Assembly (NCBI GenBank): GCA_016929795.1
Contig: JAFGIA010000216.1
Coordinates: forward strand, 1-25,935
DNA: 25,935 nucleotides
Origin: Anaerolineae bacterium
GTDB taxonomy: Bacteria; Chloroflexota; Anaerolineae; JAAYZQ01
Direction: 5' to 3'
This document shows, piece by piece, positions 13,966 to 20,840 of this stretch. Below the pieces are notes generated by a model, which had not been told where the DNA came from, did no database searches, and saw only the letters and a program-made list of their open reading frames with translations. The translations under genes and the position numbers were made by a program. Position 1 is the first letter of the stretch; each line of letters starts with the position of its first letter.

Positions 13966-14640
13966 TTAGTAGAGCCAGAAGCGAGTGGGAAGTTTCTTGC
14001 CGATTGGGCACGCGTCGATGCAGGCAGTGCACTGGCGACGGGTGTGGGGAGTGGGGCGAGGGTCGATCTGACGCTGCCAGGCAGCGATCTCGGGGCCAGG
14101 GGCAAACTCGGCGATGCAGCGCGCGCGGTCAAACCCGGCAGGCGACAGGGCCGCAGTAGGACAGGCCGTGATGCACCGGGTGCAGCACACACAATAATAG
14201 TCGTTTAGCGGTGTATCGGGCAGCAGAGGCAGCGCCGTGAGGACGGCACCAAAGCGCACGCGGGGGCCAAAGCGGCGGGTAATGACCAGGTTATTGGGGC
14301 CGCGCACACCAAGGCCCGCCCGGCCGGCGGCCACTTTCAGGTCGAGGAGCGACAGGCTGTCCTCGTAGGTGAGGGGGATGGCCCTGTGGCCCGCTTCGAC
14401 GAGTGCCAGGGCCAGGCGTGCCGCGCCAGCAGACAAACGCTCGTAGGCCCACTTGCTCCAGCGCTGCTCGCCCGCCTCGTCGATATAGAGCTCCAGGTCA
14501 AAGGCAGGGTCGAGCGCCGGCATACCGAGAACAATCACCGACACAGCCCAGGCGGGCAGGTGAGGAAACTCGCAGGCCGGCGCGACACCGAATAGGTCAA
14601 AACCGAGCGCTTGCGCCCGGTCCTCCAGATCGCGCCTCAT
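13966..14640 (-). CDS. Short QueG-like double [4Fe-4S] protein
   Basis: At 224 aa this is much shorter than epoxyqueuosine reductase QueG (about 300-380 aa). The core RAGLGVRGPNNLVITRRFGPRVRFGAVLT (given in part: residues about 110-140) matches the QueG/reductive-dehalogenase region that precedes the clusters. Cluster one is YCVCCTRCITACPTAAL (about 154-170), with an extra Cys, and a later RC. Cluster two is QCTACIDACPIGKK (about 203-216). The protein ends eight residues later, without the HEAT-like C-terminal domain of QueG, and its N-terminal cobalamin part is reduced. I therefore do not call it QueG; it may reduce another substrate or be an electron carrier. The ATG at 14640 follows the stop of the upstream membrane gene by 9 bases, so they are co-transcribed. 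Confidence 0.75.
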   Translation of the reverse strand: MRRDLEDRAQALGFDLFGVAPACEFPHLPAWAVSVIVLGMPALDPAFDLELYIDEAGEQRWSKWAYERLSAGAARLALALVEAGHRAIPLTYEDSLSLLDLKVAAGRAGLGVRGPNNLVITRRFGPRVRFGAVLTALPLLPDTPLNDYYCVCCTRCITACPTAALSPAGFDRARCIAEFAPGPEIAAWQRQIDPRPTPHTRRQCTACIDACPIGKKLPTRFWLY

Positions 14641-14649
14641 CCCATCTAC

Positions 14650-15387
14650 CTATTCCACCTTGAACAAAAAGTAAAAGGTGATCGCCAGCACCATCAGCAG
14701 TGTGCCTGTCAGGAGCACCAGGCCGGGGAGCCACGATACGACAAGGCTGACGAATGTGCCCGCCACCAGTGCGATTCCCAGGGCGATCATCGCATTGCCT
14801 ACACCGTAGCGCATCTGGCCTGCGGCCCGCCCTGCGGCCCGCCACAAGGCAATGCCTGCGCCCATGCCCACCACGCTCGCGCCGAACAAGAGTCCGAAGA
14901 ACTGGGTGCCCGTCAGAAAGGGAACCGGCACGACGGGAACGCCGCACGAGCCGGAGCGCGACGGAAGTGGATAGCTGGCCGACTGCAACACCTTGACGAG
15001 CACCAGCCAGCCATACGCCGCGTCTGCATCCGAGATTTCCCACCTGAGGGTCTGGCTCTCTCCAGGATCGAGGGGCACCTGGTAGTCAATCCGGCGAAAG
15101 AGCGTCACGAACCCCTGGCTGACGTGCACGCGCACCAGGTATTGAACAGGCCTGTCGAGAGGATTGTCAATCCTCGCGCGCACCACACCCGACTCGGACG
15201 TCGAGATGAACACGGGGCACCTGAGGCTGCTCAGCGATGCACCACCCCGGATCGCGGGGTCAAAGGTTGCGCCCTCCAGATCTGAAATCACGACGATGCC
15301 AAAGAGTATCAGGGCCACGAGGGCGCTGGCAGCAAATAGGAGCACTGCCACAGTGCCACGTACCATTCCACCGGTTCGAGGTATCAC
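14650..15387 (-). CDS. Four-TM protein with extracytoplasmic beta domain, function unknown
   Basis: This is a 245-aa protein of no family I recognise. An N-terminal helix (GTVAVLLFAASALVALILFG) leads to an outside domain of about 110 residues that reads as beta strands (VVRARIDNPLDRPVQYLVRV and QTLRWEISDADA) with two cysteines, in RCPVF and GSCGV, that could form a disulfide. Three further hydrophobic segments follow near the C-terminus (about 150-172, 190-208 and 215-240). The strand pattern with 'DNPLDRPV' and 'LDPGESQTLRW' recalls CARDB/Ig-like folds; that is inference. I chose GTG at 15387 because TTGGAG lies 9 bases before it; TTG at 15402 and ATG at 15366 are alternatives. The promoter is at 15422-15449, and the QueG-like gene is downstream in the same operon. 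Confidence 0.7.
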   Translation of the reverse strand: MIPRTGGMVRGTVAVLLFAASALVALILFGIVVISDLEGATFDPAIRGGASLSSLRCPVFISTSESGVVRARIDNPLDRPVQYLVRVHVSQGFVTLFRRIDYQVPLDPGESQTLRWEISDADAAYGWLVLVKVLQSASYPLPSRSGSCGVPVVPVPFLTGTQFFGLLFGASVVGMGAGIALWRAAGRAAGQMRYGVGNAMIALGIALVAGTFVSLVVSWLPGLVLLTGTLLMVLAITFYFLFKVE

Positions 15388-15421
15388 GCTCTGTTTCTCC
15401 AATCATCGATCTGCTTGCGTG

Positions 15422-15449
15422 AGTATACTCCGAGTCGGCAGGTTGTCAA
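15422..15449 (-). promoter_or_regulatory. Promoter of the membrane protein / QueG-like operon
   Basis: On the minus strand TTGACA (15444-15449) and TATACT (15422-15427) are separated by 16 bases. The start codon at 15387 follows after a leader of about 30 nt. Confidence 0.7.
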
Positions 15450-15479
15450 GTAGCAAACAGCCAGCAACAAACAGCATCA

Positions 15480-17855
15480 TCATGTGCCTCCGGCGCGGGG
15501 CAGATAAATTCTGAACCTTGTGCCCTGCCCCACCTCGCTGTCCACCTCGATATGCCCACCACTCTGCGTGACAATGCCAAAGACGATAGACAGACCGAGG
15601 CCTGTCCCCTTTCCCGCCGGCTTGGTCGTGAAAAAAGGCTCAAAGATATGTGCTTGCACCTCTTCGTCCATGCCCACTCCGGTATCGCTCACGATCACCA
15701 GGACATACTCACCTGGCACCAGGCTGATATGTGCAGAGGCGTATGCATGGTCGATCACGGCATTGGCCAGTTCAATGGTCATGGTTCCCCCGCCGGGCAT
15801 GGCGTCGCGGGCATTCACGATCAGGTTGACGATCACCTGCTCGATCTGAGAAGGATCGGCCCTGACCGACCACAGGTCGCGGGGGATGGACCAGATCAAC
15901 TCGACATCCTCGCCGACCATGCGGTACAGCATGGGCCGCAGATCATCTACGATATCCTGGAGACACAAAAGACGAGGTTCGGCAAGGCCGCGCCGGCTAA
16001 AACTGAGCAGTTGGTGGACAAGCCGGGTTGCCCGTTCACCCGTCTCGCGGATCTGCGCCACGTAGGGCGCCAGGGAGTCCTGAGAAGACAATTGGCGCTC
16101 GATCATCTGCGAGCTGAGTTGGATCACGGCGATCAGGTTGTTAAAGTCGTGGGCAATGCCGCCCGCCAGGCGGCCCAGCGCCTCCATCTTTTGTATCTGC
16201 CGGAATTGCTCTTCCAGCCGGCGGCGCTCGTCTTCGAGCCGGATGCGGGCCAGTGCGCCAGAGACCTGGTCGGCCACCCGCTGCGCCAGGTCCATCTCGT
16301 CAAGGGCAAAGGGCCGGCGCCCAGCCGCTGCTATGGTCAGGCTCCCCATCAGCTCCTCCTCACTGATGAGGGGCAAGATGAGTAGGGGCACCTTCTTGTC
16401 TCCTGTGAACAGCTCGCGAACTTTTTCCAGGCGGGGGTCGGTTCTGGCATCGTCCATCATGCGGGGTACCATGAGCTCGGGGAGGTTCTGAGCCAGAGAC
16501 ACGGGATCAAGGGGAATGGTATGGCCCACGAGCGCCGCTATCCCTTCAGCCTGGTACTCGGCCACCACTATCGCTTGGGCCTTGTCTCTACTGAACAGGA
16601 CAGCCGCCACGCGGGCCAGGTCAAAAGCCCGCGCCAGCTCGCGGCAGGCTGTCTCGAGAATTGTTTCGATCGTGCGGCCTGCTGCCGAAGCGGCGATCAC
16701 ACGGTTGAGCAGAGCCAACTCGCGGTTGCGGCGGAGTGTCTCGTCGTACAGTCGCGCATTTTCGATCGCCTGGGCAGCGTGTCGGGCCAGGGAGTGAGCC
16801 GTCTGCAACTCGGGCAGGCCAAAAAAGTCGGGCTGCGAATGATCAATCATCAAAGCGCCGATCATCGTGTCGCGAGCTACCAGGGGGATGCCGAGCCAGG
16901 AGCGTACATGTTCCGCCCCGGGCACCCAGATCCAGCCATCCAACTGGCGCACGTCGGGACTGACCACCGGCTGCAAGTCGCGGCTCATGCGCTGCAAGAT
17001 CGGGCTGCCCTGCAGCAGCTTTCCTGCCGCCTGGCTCGTAGCCTGTTCGTCGGCAAAACCCAGGCCGACAACCAGGTCGGGCATGTTTCCTTCGCGAAAG
17101 ATGACGACTGAAGCCGTGTCATAGACGAGCACACGCTTGAGCTGATCCAGGATCAGGCGCAAGATCTCGTTCACGTCGAGGCTGGCCCCCATCGCCTGCG
17201 CCGCCTCGCGCAGCACTTCCAGTTCCTCTGTACGGCGCTTTAGCGCTTCCTCTGCTTTTTTTCGTTCGAACAACTCGCGCCGCGCCGCTGAAAGTGCGTC
17301 CTGGACGCTATCGAGTGTAATACCGATGCTTACGATAATCATCGCCAGGCCGAGCAAGATGTCAGCCCAACCTGCCCTCGAGGGCACGGGAAAGAGGCGC
17401 GGGAGGGGAGAGCCGCTCTGCTCGGCCAGCACCATGCCCAGGCCCGCCAGCACACTGAGCGCAGAGATCACAAGCGCGGCCCGTGTCCCCAGAAGCAGCC
17501 CGGCAAAAACGGCACAGACGAGATAGAAGCTGGCGACGGCAGTTCCCATGCCGCCGGCCAGCGCGATCAAGGCCGTTAAAGTAGCCCACAAGCCCGAGAC
17601 GAAAACGAGGCTGGCAGATCGCACGCGGCCAAACCGCAAGAGCAAATGCGACACCACGGTTGGCACAAGGAGCGCCGTGACGAACAACAAGCTAAGCCGC
17701 TTCTCGGCGAACAGGGTGGACGAGACAATGGCAGCCATCACCAACACGATGATAGAGCTCCACACGAGCGTGTTGAGAACCCGTGCCGTGCGTGTCTTGT
17801 TCTCGTCATCCGGGAAACCCGGGGGAGCAAAGAGCTTTTTCGCGTATGCCAACAT
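15480..17855 (-). CDS. Membrane sensor histidine kinase with two GAF domains
   Basis: This is a 791-aa protein. Six hydrophobic segments fill about residues 28-180, then a short coiled coil (185-215) leads to GAF 1 (about 216-370) and GAF 2 (about 385-540). The kinase core follows: H-box GRLAGGIAHDFNNLIAV with His569, N-box NLIVNARDAMPGGG (677-690), G1 SDTGVGMD (723-730), F-box FEPFFTTK (738-745) and G2 GKGTGLGLS (748-756). The HDFNN form is that of NtrB-like kinases. It ends right after the ATPase domain with no receiver, and no response regulator gene is adjacent, so its partner is elsewhere. I chose ATG at 17855 because AGGAG lies 6 bases upstream; the frame is open to 18071 but passes the -10 box at 18012. 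What the membrane domain senses is unknown. Confidence 0.9.
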   Translation of the reverse strand: MLAYAKKLFAPPGFPDDENKTRTARVLNTLVWSSIIVLVMAAIVSSTLFAEKRLSLLFVTALLVPTVVSHLLLRFGRVRSASLVFVSGLWATLTALIALAGGMGTAVASFYLVCAVFAGLLLGTRAALVISALSVLAGLGMVLAEQSGSPLPRLFPVPSRAGWADILLGLAMIIVSIGITLDSVQDALSAARRELFERKKAEEALKRRTEELEVLREAAQAMGASLDVNEILRLILDQLKRVLVYDTASVVIFREGNMPDLVVGLGFADEQATSQAAGKLLQGSPILQRMSRDLQPVVSPDVRQLDGWIWVPGAEHVRSWLGIPLVARDTMIGALMIDHSQPDFFGLPELQTAHSLARHAAQAIENARLYDETLRRNRELALLNRVIAASAAGRTIETILETACRELARAFDLARVAAVLFSRDKAQAIVVAEYQAEGIAALVGHTIPLDPVSLAQNLPELMVPRMMDDARTDPRLEKVRELFTGDKKVPLLILPLISEEELMGSLTIAAAGRRPFALDEMDLAQRVADQVSGALARIRLEDERRRLEEQFRQIQKMEALGRLAGGIAHDFNNLIAVIQLSSQMIERQLSSQDSLAPYVAQIRETGERATRLVHQLLSFSRRGLAEPRLLCLQDIVDDLRPMLYRMVGEDVELIWSIPRDLWSVRADPSQIEQVIVNLIVNARDAMPGGGTMTIELANAVIDHAYASAHISLVPGEYVLVIVSDTGVGMDEEVQAHIFEPFFTTKPAGKGTGLGLSIVFGIVTQSGGHIEVDSEVGQGTRFRIYLPRAGGT

Positions 17856-18011
17856 CGCATCTCCTGTCAGACAAGTTCTCTCGGACAAGGAACCGGATGT
17901 GTCGCACTTCCAAAGCCGAATTGGCGACAGCTCGGCAGCATCAGGTACAGGCAGCAGTGACGGTAGAGCACCCCCCTTATTGATACCCGGCAGAAAGCCA
18001 AGCTTGCCTCT

Positions 18012-18020
18012 ATTATACCA
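18012..18020 (-). promoter_or_regulatory. Extended -10 promoter for the histidine kinase gene
   Basis: On the minus strand TGGTATAAT combines a perfect -10 box (18012-18017) with a TGn extension. The -35 region is poor, as is common for extended -10 promoters. A leader of about 150 nt precedes the ATG at 17855. Confidence 0.55.
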
Positions 18021-18099
18021 TACAATCGTGAAAAGTAGGCGTGTGGCGAGAGGGATGAAATTCGATCGCAAGCCTCAAGTAGCCACCTCGCCAAAAATG

Positions 18100-18108
18100 T
18101 GCTACAAT
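18100..18108 (+). promoter_or_regulatory. Extended -10 promoter for the alkyltransferase gene
   Basis: TGCTACAAT carries a 5/6 -10 box (18103-18108) with TGn extension; no good -35 is seen. The same 11 bases TGTGCTACAAT occur at the promoter of the Roadblock operon (18836-18846). Confidence 0.5.
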
Positions 18109-18157
18109 GCGAGCAGTCGTTTCTACGTAGGACGCAGGAGTGGTGGGGAGGTTGGGT

Positions 18158-18718
18158 ATGGCAGCAAGTGAGCTGGGCAGTGGCGCGCCGGGCACGGAGG
18201 TGCGCTTTGCATTGGGCGAGTCATCGCTCGGACAGGTATTGGTAGCTGTGACTGAGCGCGGCGTGTGCGCCATCCAGTTGGGTACGTCACGGCAAGAACT
18301 GGTGGACGCGCTGCGAGAGCGGTTCCCGTGCGTGGACATGCGAGAGGATGAAGAAGGCCTTGCCGGCTGGGTTGCCCGGGTGGTAGCGTTCGTGGAGACG
18401 CCGCGCCGTGGCCTCAGCTTGCCACTCGACATCCAGGGCACAGAGTTCCAACAGCGCGTGTGGCAGGCGCTGCAACAGATCCCGGCTGGCGAGACGAGGA
18501 CCTATGCCGAGATCGCGCGCCAGGTTGGCAGCCCGGCGGCCGCTCGGGCCGTGGGACAGGCGTGTGGGGCAAACAGGATCGCGCTCGCCATCCCGTGCCA
18601 TCGGGTGGTGGCTGCCAGCGGCAGCCTGGGTGGATACCGCTGGGGCGTGGAACGCAAAGAGGAGCTGCTCCGCCGCGAAAGCGATTCGGCGCCAGATTCG
18701 CACGGCCAGCTTGTCTGA
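18158..18718 (+). CDS. ogt: Methylated-DNA--protein-cysteine S-methyltransferase (Ada C-terminal/Ogt type)
   Basis: This 186-aa protein repairs O6-alkylguanine by moving the alkyl group to its own cysteine and is used once. The active-site motif AIPCHRVVAASG is present (Cys near residue 147), with the preceding TYAEIARQVGSPAAARAVGQACGAN (helix-turn-helix and Arg finger; quoted only to identify the block, about 113-137). The end GGYRWGVERKEELLRRE is closer to the C-terminal half of E. coli Ada than to Ogt, as is the N-terminus (VRFALGESSLGQVLVA, ERGVCAIQLG). The zinc/AraC half of Ada is absent. I chose ATG at 18158 because GGGGAGG lies 6 bases upstream; a GTG at 18140 would overlap that site. 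It is probably monocistronic; the next gene has its own promoter. Confidence 0.93.
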   Translation: MAASELGSGAPGTEVRFALGESSLGQVLVAVTERGVCAIQLGTSRQELVDALRERFPCVDMREDEEGLAGWVARVVAFVETPRRGLSLPLDIQGTEFQQRVWQALQQIPAGETRTYAEIARQVGSPAAARAVGQACGANRIALAIPCHRVVAASGSLGGYRWGVERKEELLRRESDSAPDSHGQLV

Positions 18719-18835
18719 CATCTTGGTCTCCTGTTCGTAGGCTGATCGCCAATAACCCTCAATACGCTGCGTTGTCCCCTGTTCCAAAAGTGGAATAAAA
18801 CCGGAAGGAACCCGTTACCCACATCCTGCCGATTT

Positions 18836-18853
18836 TGTGCTACAATAAGCACA
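18836..18853 (+). promoter_or_regulatory. Promoter -10 box inside a palindrome, upstream of the Roadblock/V4R operon
   Basis: TGTGCT (18836-18841) and AGCACA (18848-18853) are perfect 6-bp inverted repeats over a 6-base spacer. TGCTACAAT, an extended -10 box (TACAAT 18841-18846), lies within the palindrome. The arrangement fits an operator over the promoter. No good -35 is seen. The gene start at 18952 would follow a leader of about 100 nt. Confidence 0.5.
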
Positions 18854-18951
18854 CAGAGAACACGGCACAGTGTGAGTAGCATCGCTCTGCCCTGTTCCAC
18901 AGAGGTTGAATGCCACCATGGAACAGCGCACAGCCGCACGGAGACAGCAAA

Positions 18952-19680
18952 ATGGCAATGCAGGGTCGTCTGAGCGAAATGGGTCTTCCTACGCTGGTGC
19001 AGTTGACTTGCCAGGAAGGAGCCAGTGCGCGATTGAGCATCCAGAAAGATGGCGCGCAAGCGATCCTCTATTTCGCCCAAGGCAACATCGTCCACGCGAT
19101 CCTTCACCCTGGCAGGGATCTCGCGGTTCAGGATGGAGAGGAGGTGATTTATCGGATCCTGACATGGGAAGAGGGAGTATTCAGTCTGGAAACCGGGGTC
19201 GACCCACCGGCGCGAACAATCCACACCCCCTGGTCTGCCCTGCTCATGGAGGGGCTCCAACGGCGCAATGAAGAGCGTCAAGATACGCTCCAAATCAAAG
19301 AAGAAATGAGGAAGGATAATATGGCATCAAGAACAACAACTGATATTCTGAATGATTTCCTTGGAGTACCGGGAATCAGCACCGCAGTGGTTGTAGGGCG
19401 TGACGGCTTTGTGATTGAGGCAGCAGGTGGCACCAGGTCGATCAGCCTCGACGCCCTGGGCGCATCGCTGGCGAATGCCATCAACAGCATCGAGAGAATG
19501 GGGAAGGAGCTCCAGATCGACACCTACCAGGACTTGTTCATCCAGTACAAAGGAGCGGTGATCATCTCTCGGCCAGTGGGCGATGCTATCATTGCCCTGG
19601 TGACCCCGGATGCCTCTCAACTGGGGATCGTTCGCCACATGATTAAACCGCTCGTGGCAGAGATGGTTAGCTTCTTCTAG
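18952..19680 (+). CDS. DUF4388-Roadblock/LC7 fusion protein
   Basis: This is a 242-aa protein. The N-terminal DUF4388 (PATAN-type) domain spans about residues 3-105: GRLSEMGLPTLVQLTCQEG, then ARLSIQKDGAQAILYFAQGNIVHAIL and a W-E-E-GVFSLE strand. A charged linker (about 105-125) leads to a Roadblock/LC7 domain (about 128-242): ILNDFLGVPGISTAVVVGRDGFVIE, then ALGASLANAINSIERMGKEL and a final helix. Roadblock domains, as in MglB, dimerise and often regulate small GTPases; DUF4388 is a signalling domain of unclear role. No GTPase gene is adjacent. I chose ATG at 18952, 8 bases after GGAGA; the open frame begins at 18910. A second site, GAGGAAGGATAAT before the ATG at 19321, could start a Roadblock-only form. 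It is the first gene of a tight five-gene operon. Confidence 0.85.
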   Translation: MAMQGRLSEMGLPTLVQLTCQEGASARLSIQKDGAQAILYFAQGNIVHAILHPGRDLAVQDGEEVIYRILTWEEGVFSLETGVDPPARTIHTPWSALLMEGLQRRNEERQDTLQIKEEMRKDNMASRTTTDILNDFLGVPGISTAVVVGRDGFVIEAAGGTRSISLDALGASLANAINSIERMGKELQIDTYQDLFIQYKGAVIISRPVGDAIIALVTPDASQLGIVRHMIKPLVAEMVSFF

Positions 19681-19696
19681 GCATGGAGGATAAGGA

Positions 19697-20212
19697 ATGG
19701 CGCTGAAAATCAATCACACCTTTGACGAGGAGACCTTTCGTCACTCTATCAACGGCCACGAGGTTGTCCTCCATTGCCACCATTACATGACCCTGACCTC
19801 CAAGTTGGCCGAGAGCTTTGCCGATCTGGGAGCGGATCGGGTGCTGCGCGAAGCCACCGAGGATTCGATCCGACCAGTGCTGGATAGCTATTTTGCCGAA
19901 CACGGCATCATCTCACCGGAAGAGAGGCTCGCCATTGGTGCCGAGTACTACTCCTTCATGGGCCTCGGGCTGATGGAAGTGACAGGCGTGGCGGGCGGCG
20001 GGCAAGCAAAGCTCAAGCATTCCCACGTAGATGAAGGCTGGATTAACAAGTGGGGCAACTACAACAAACCGATCAATTATGTCACCTGTGGATTCCTGGC
20101 GGCCATGTTTGCTGCCGCGTATTCCAGGCCGGCACGCAGCTACAAGGTTGCCGAGACGGCGTCCATCGTAATGGGGGCGCCCGAGAGCGTCCTCGTGGTC
20201 AGGGCCTCGTGA
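19697..20212 (+). CDS. V4R-like domain protein (first of two)
   Basis: This 171-aa soluble protein begins MALKINHTFDEETFRH. The second half reads like a V4R (4-vinyl reductase / hydrocarbon-binding) domain: SHVDEGWINKWGNYNKPIN, VTCGFLAAMFAAAYSRP and a closing VAETASIVMGAPESVLVV. V4R domains bind small hydrophobic ligands or tetrapyrrole-like molecules in regulators such as XylR/DmpR and in BchJ. The typical C-terminal cysteine cluster is reduced to a single Cys, so the metal site of some V4R proteins is probably missing. A His-rich CHHYM is near residue 27-31. GGAGGA lies 6 bases before the ATG, 16 bases after the Roadblock stop. The match is by eye and only moderately sure; the ligand is unknown. 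Confidence 0.65.
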   Translation: MALKINHTFDEETFRHSINGHEVVLHCHHYMTLTSKLAESFADLGADRVLREATEDSIRPVLDSYFAEHGIISPEERLAIGAEYYSFMGLGLMEVTGVAGGGQAKLKHSHVDEGWINKWGNYNKPINYVTCGFLAAMFAAAYSRPARSYKVAETASIVMGAPESVLVVRAS

Positions 20213-20230
20213 GCAAGGAGAAGAATAACC

Positions 20231-20812
20231 ATGACAGTTATGCGCGATCAAGTTGTCAAGCAGCTCGTCAACATCGAAGCCCAGGCCAACGATGACGGCC
20301 TCATTCCCGCCTTTAACGTCCTCGTCAATCAACTGCCCACCGCATTCTGGAACACAGTCGCCGAGCGGATGATGAGCATCGTTCCCCCCGAGCGCGAACA
20401 ACAGATGGAAGACGCGCTGGTGCGCTGCGCCTACGAGTGCGGCTACCACACCGGCTATGGCATCATCACCTCCCCCGAGTTTCAGTCGGTGGTTATGCCC
20501 ATGGTCACCGAAGGGGCCAAGGATGTGCTGCGCGGCGCCTATGCCGTCTTTACCGCCTGGGGCTGGGCCAAGTCGGGCATCGTCCAGATCAAGGAAGGTG
20601 AGCGGATGGTTGTGCGCGCGGTCGACTACTATGAGGCCGACAGCAAAGGCAAGGGGCCGCGCGCGTACATGATCCGGGGGGTCAGTGCCGCCTTTTTCGA
20701 GCTCGCTTACGCCGCCGCCTACCCCAACGGCATGGACTCTTTTACCTGCGAACAAACCAGGGGCATAGAGGTCGGTGATCCTTACGGTGAGTTCGTCGTC
20801 ACCCAAAAGTAG
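20231..20812 (+). CDS. V4R-like domain protein (second of two)
   Basis: This 193-aa protein has the same overall plan as the gene before it and is likely a distant paralogue. It has a helical N-terminus, a central CAYECGYHTGYGIITS block (two cysteines and a His, about residues 61-76), a strand pair GIVQIKEGERMVVRAVDYYEAD, then GVSAAFFELAYAAAYPNGMDSFTCEQTRGIEVGDPYGEFVV (read as the V4R ending, about 152-191; only its key residues Cys and the GDP-Y-EF-V end matter). AAGGAGAA is 8 bases before the ATG, 18 bases after the first V4R-like stop. Having two unlike copies side by side suggests a heteromeric ligand sensor or carrier. The family call is moderate, and no enzyme activity can be inferred. 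Confidence 0.65.
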   Translation: MTVMRDQVVKQLVNIEAQANDDGLIPAFNVLVNQLPTAFWNTVAERMMSIVPPEREQQMEDALVRCAYECGYHTGYGIITSPEFQSVVMPMVTEGAKDVLRGAYAVFTAWGWAKSGIVQIKEGERMVVRAVDYYEADSKGKGPRAYMIRGVSAAFFELAYAAAYPNGMDSFTCEQTRGIEVGDPYGEFVVTQK

Positions 20813-20840
20813 GAAAGAGGTAGAGCGCGAGCGCGTAGCC

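Larger units (their letters stand above)
17856..18157. other. Divergent regulatory region between the histidine kinase and alkyltransferase genes
   Basis: This 302-base gap holds a leader of about 150 nt for the kinase and the two divergent promoters at 18012-18020 (minus) and 18100-18108 (plus). I looked for a known riboswitch core in the kinase leader and saw none, and I found no small ORF with a ribosome binding site. Confidence 0.6.

Noticed and set aside
13966..14640. Calling this gene queG
   Set aside because: It is too short and lacks the C-terminal domain and part of the cobalamin region.
17856..18005. Riboswitch in the histidine kinase leader
   Set aside because: I looked for a c-di-GMP (GEMM) core and similar conserved motifs and saw none, although the leader is long.
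20775..20840. Longer N-terminus for the PLP enzyme from GTG at 20775
   Set aside because: It would overlap the upstream gene by 38 bases and add a Ser/Arg/Glu-rich stretch that is unlike the family; the conserved start YLNNAATSFPKP fits GTG at 20841.
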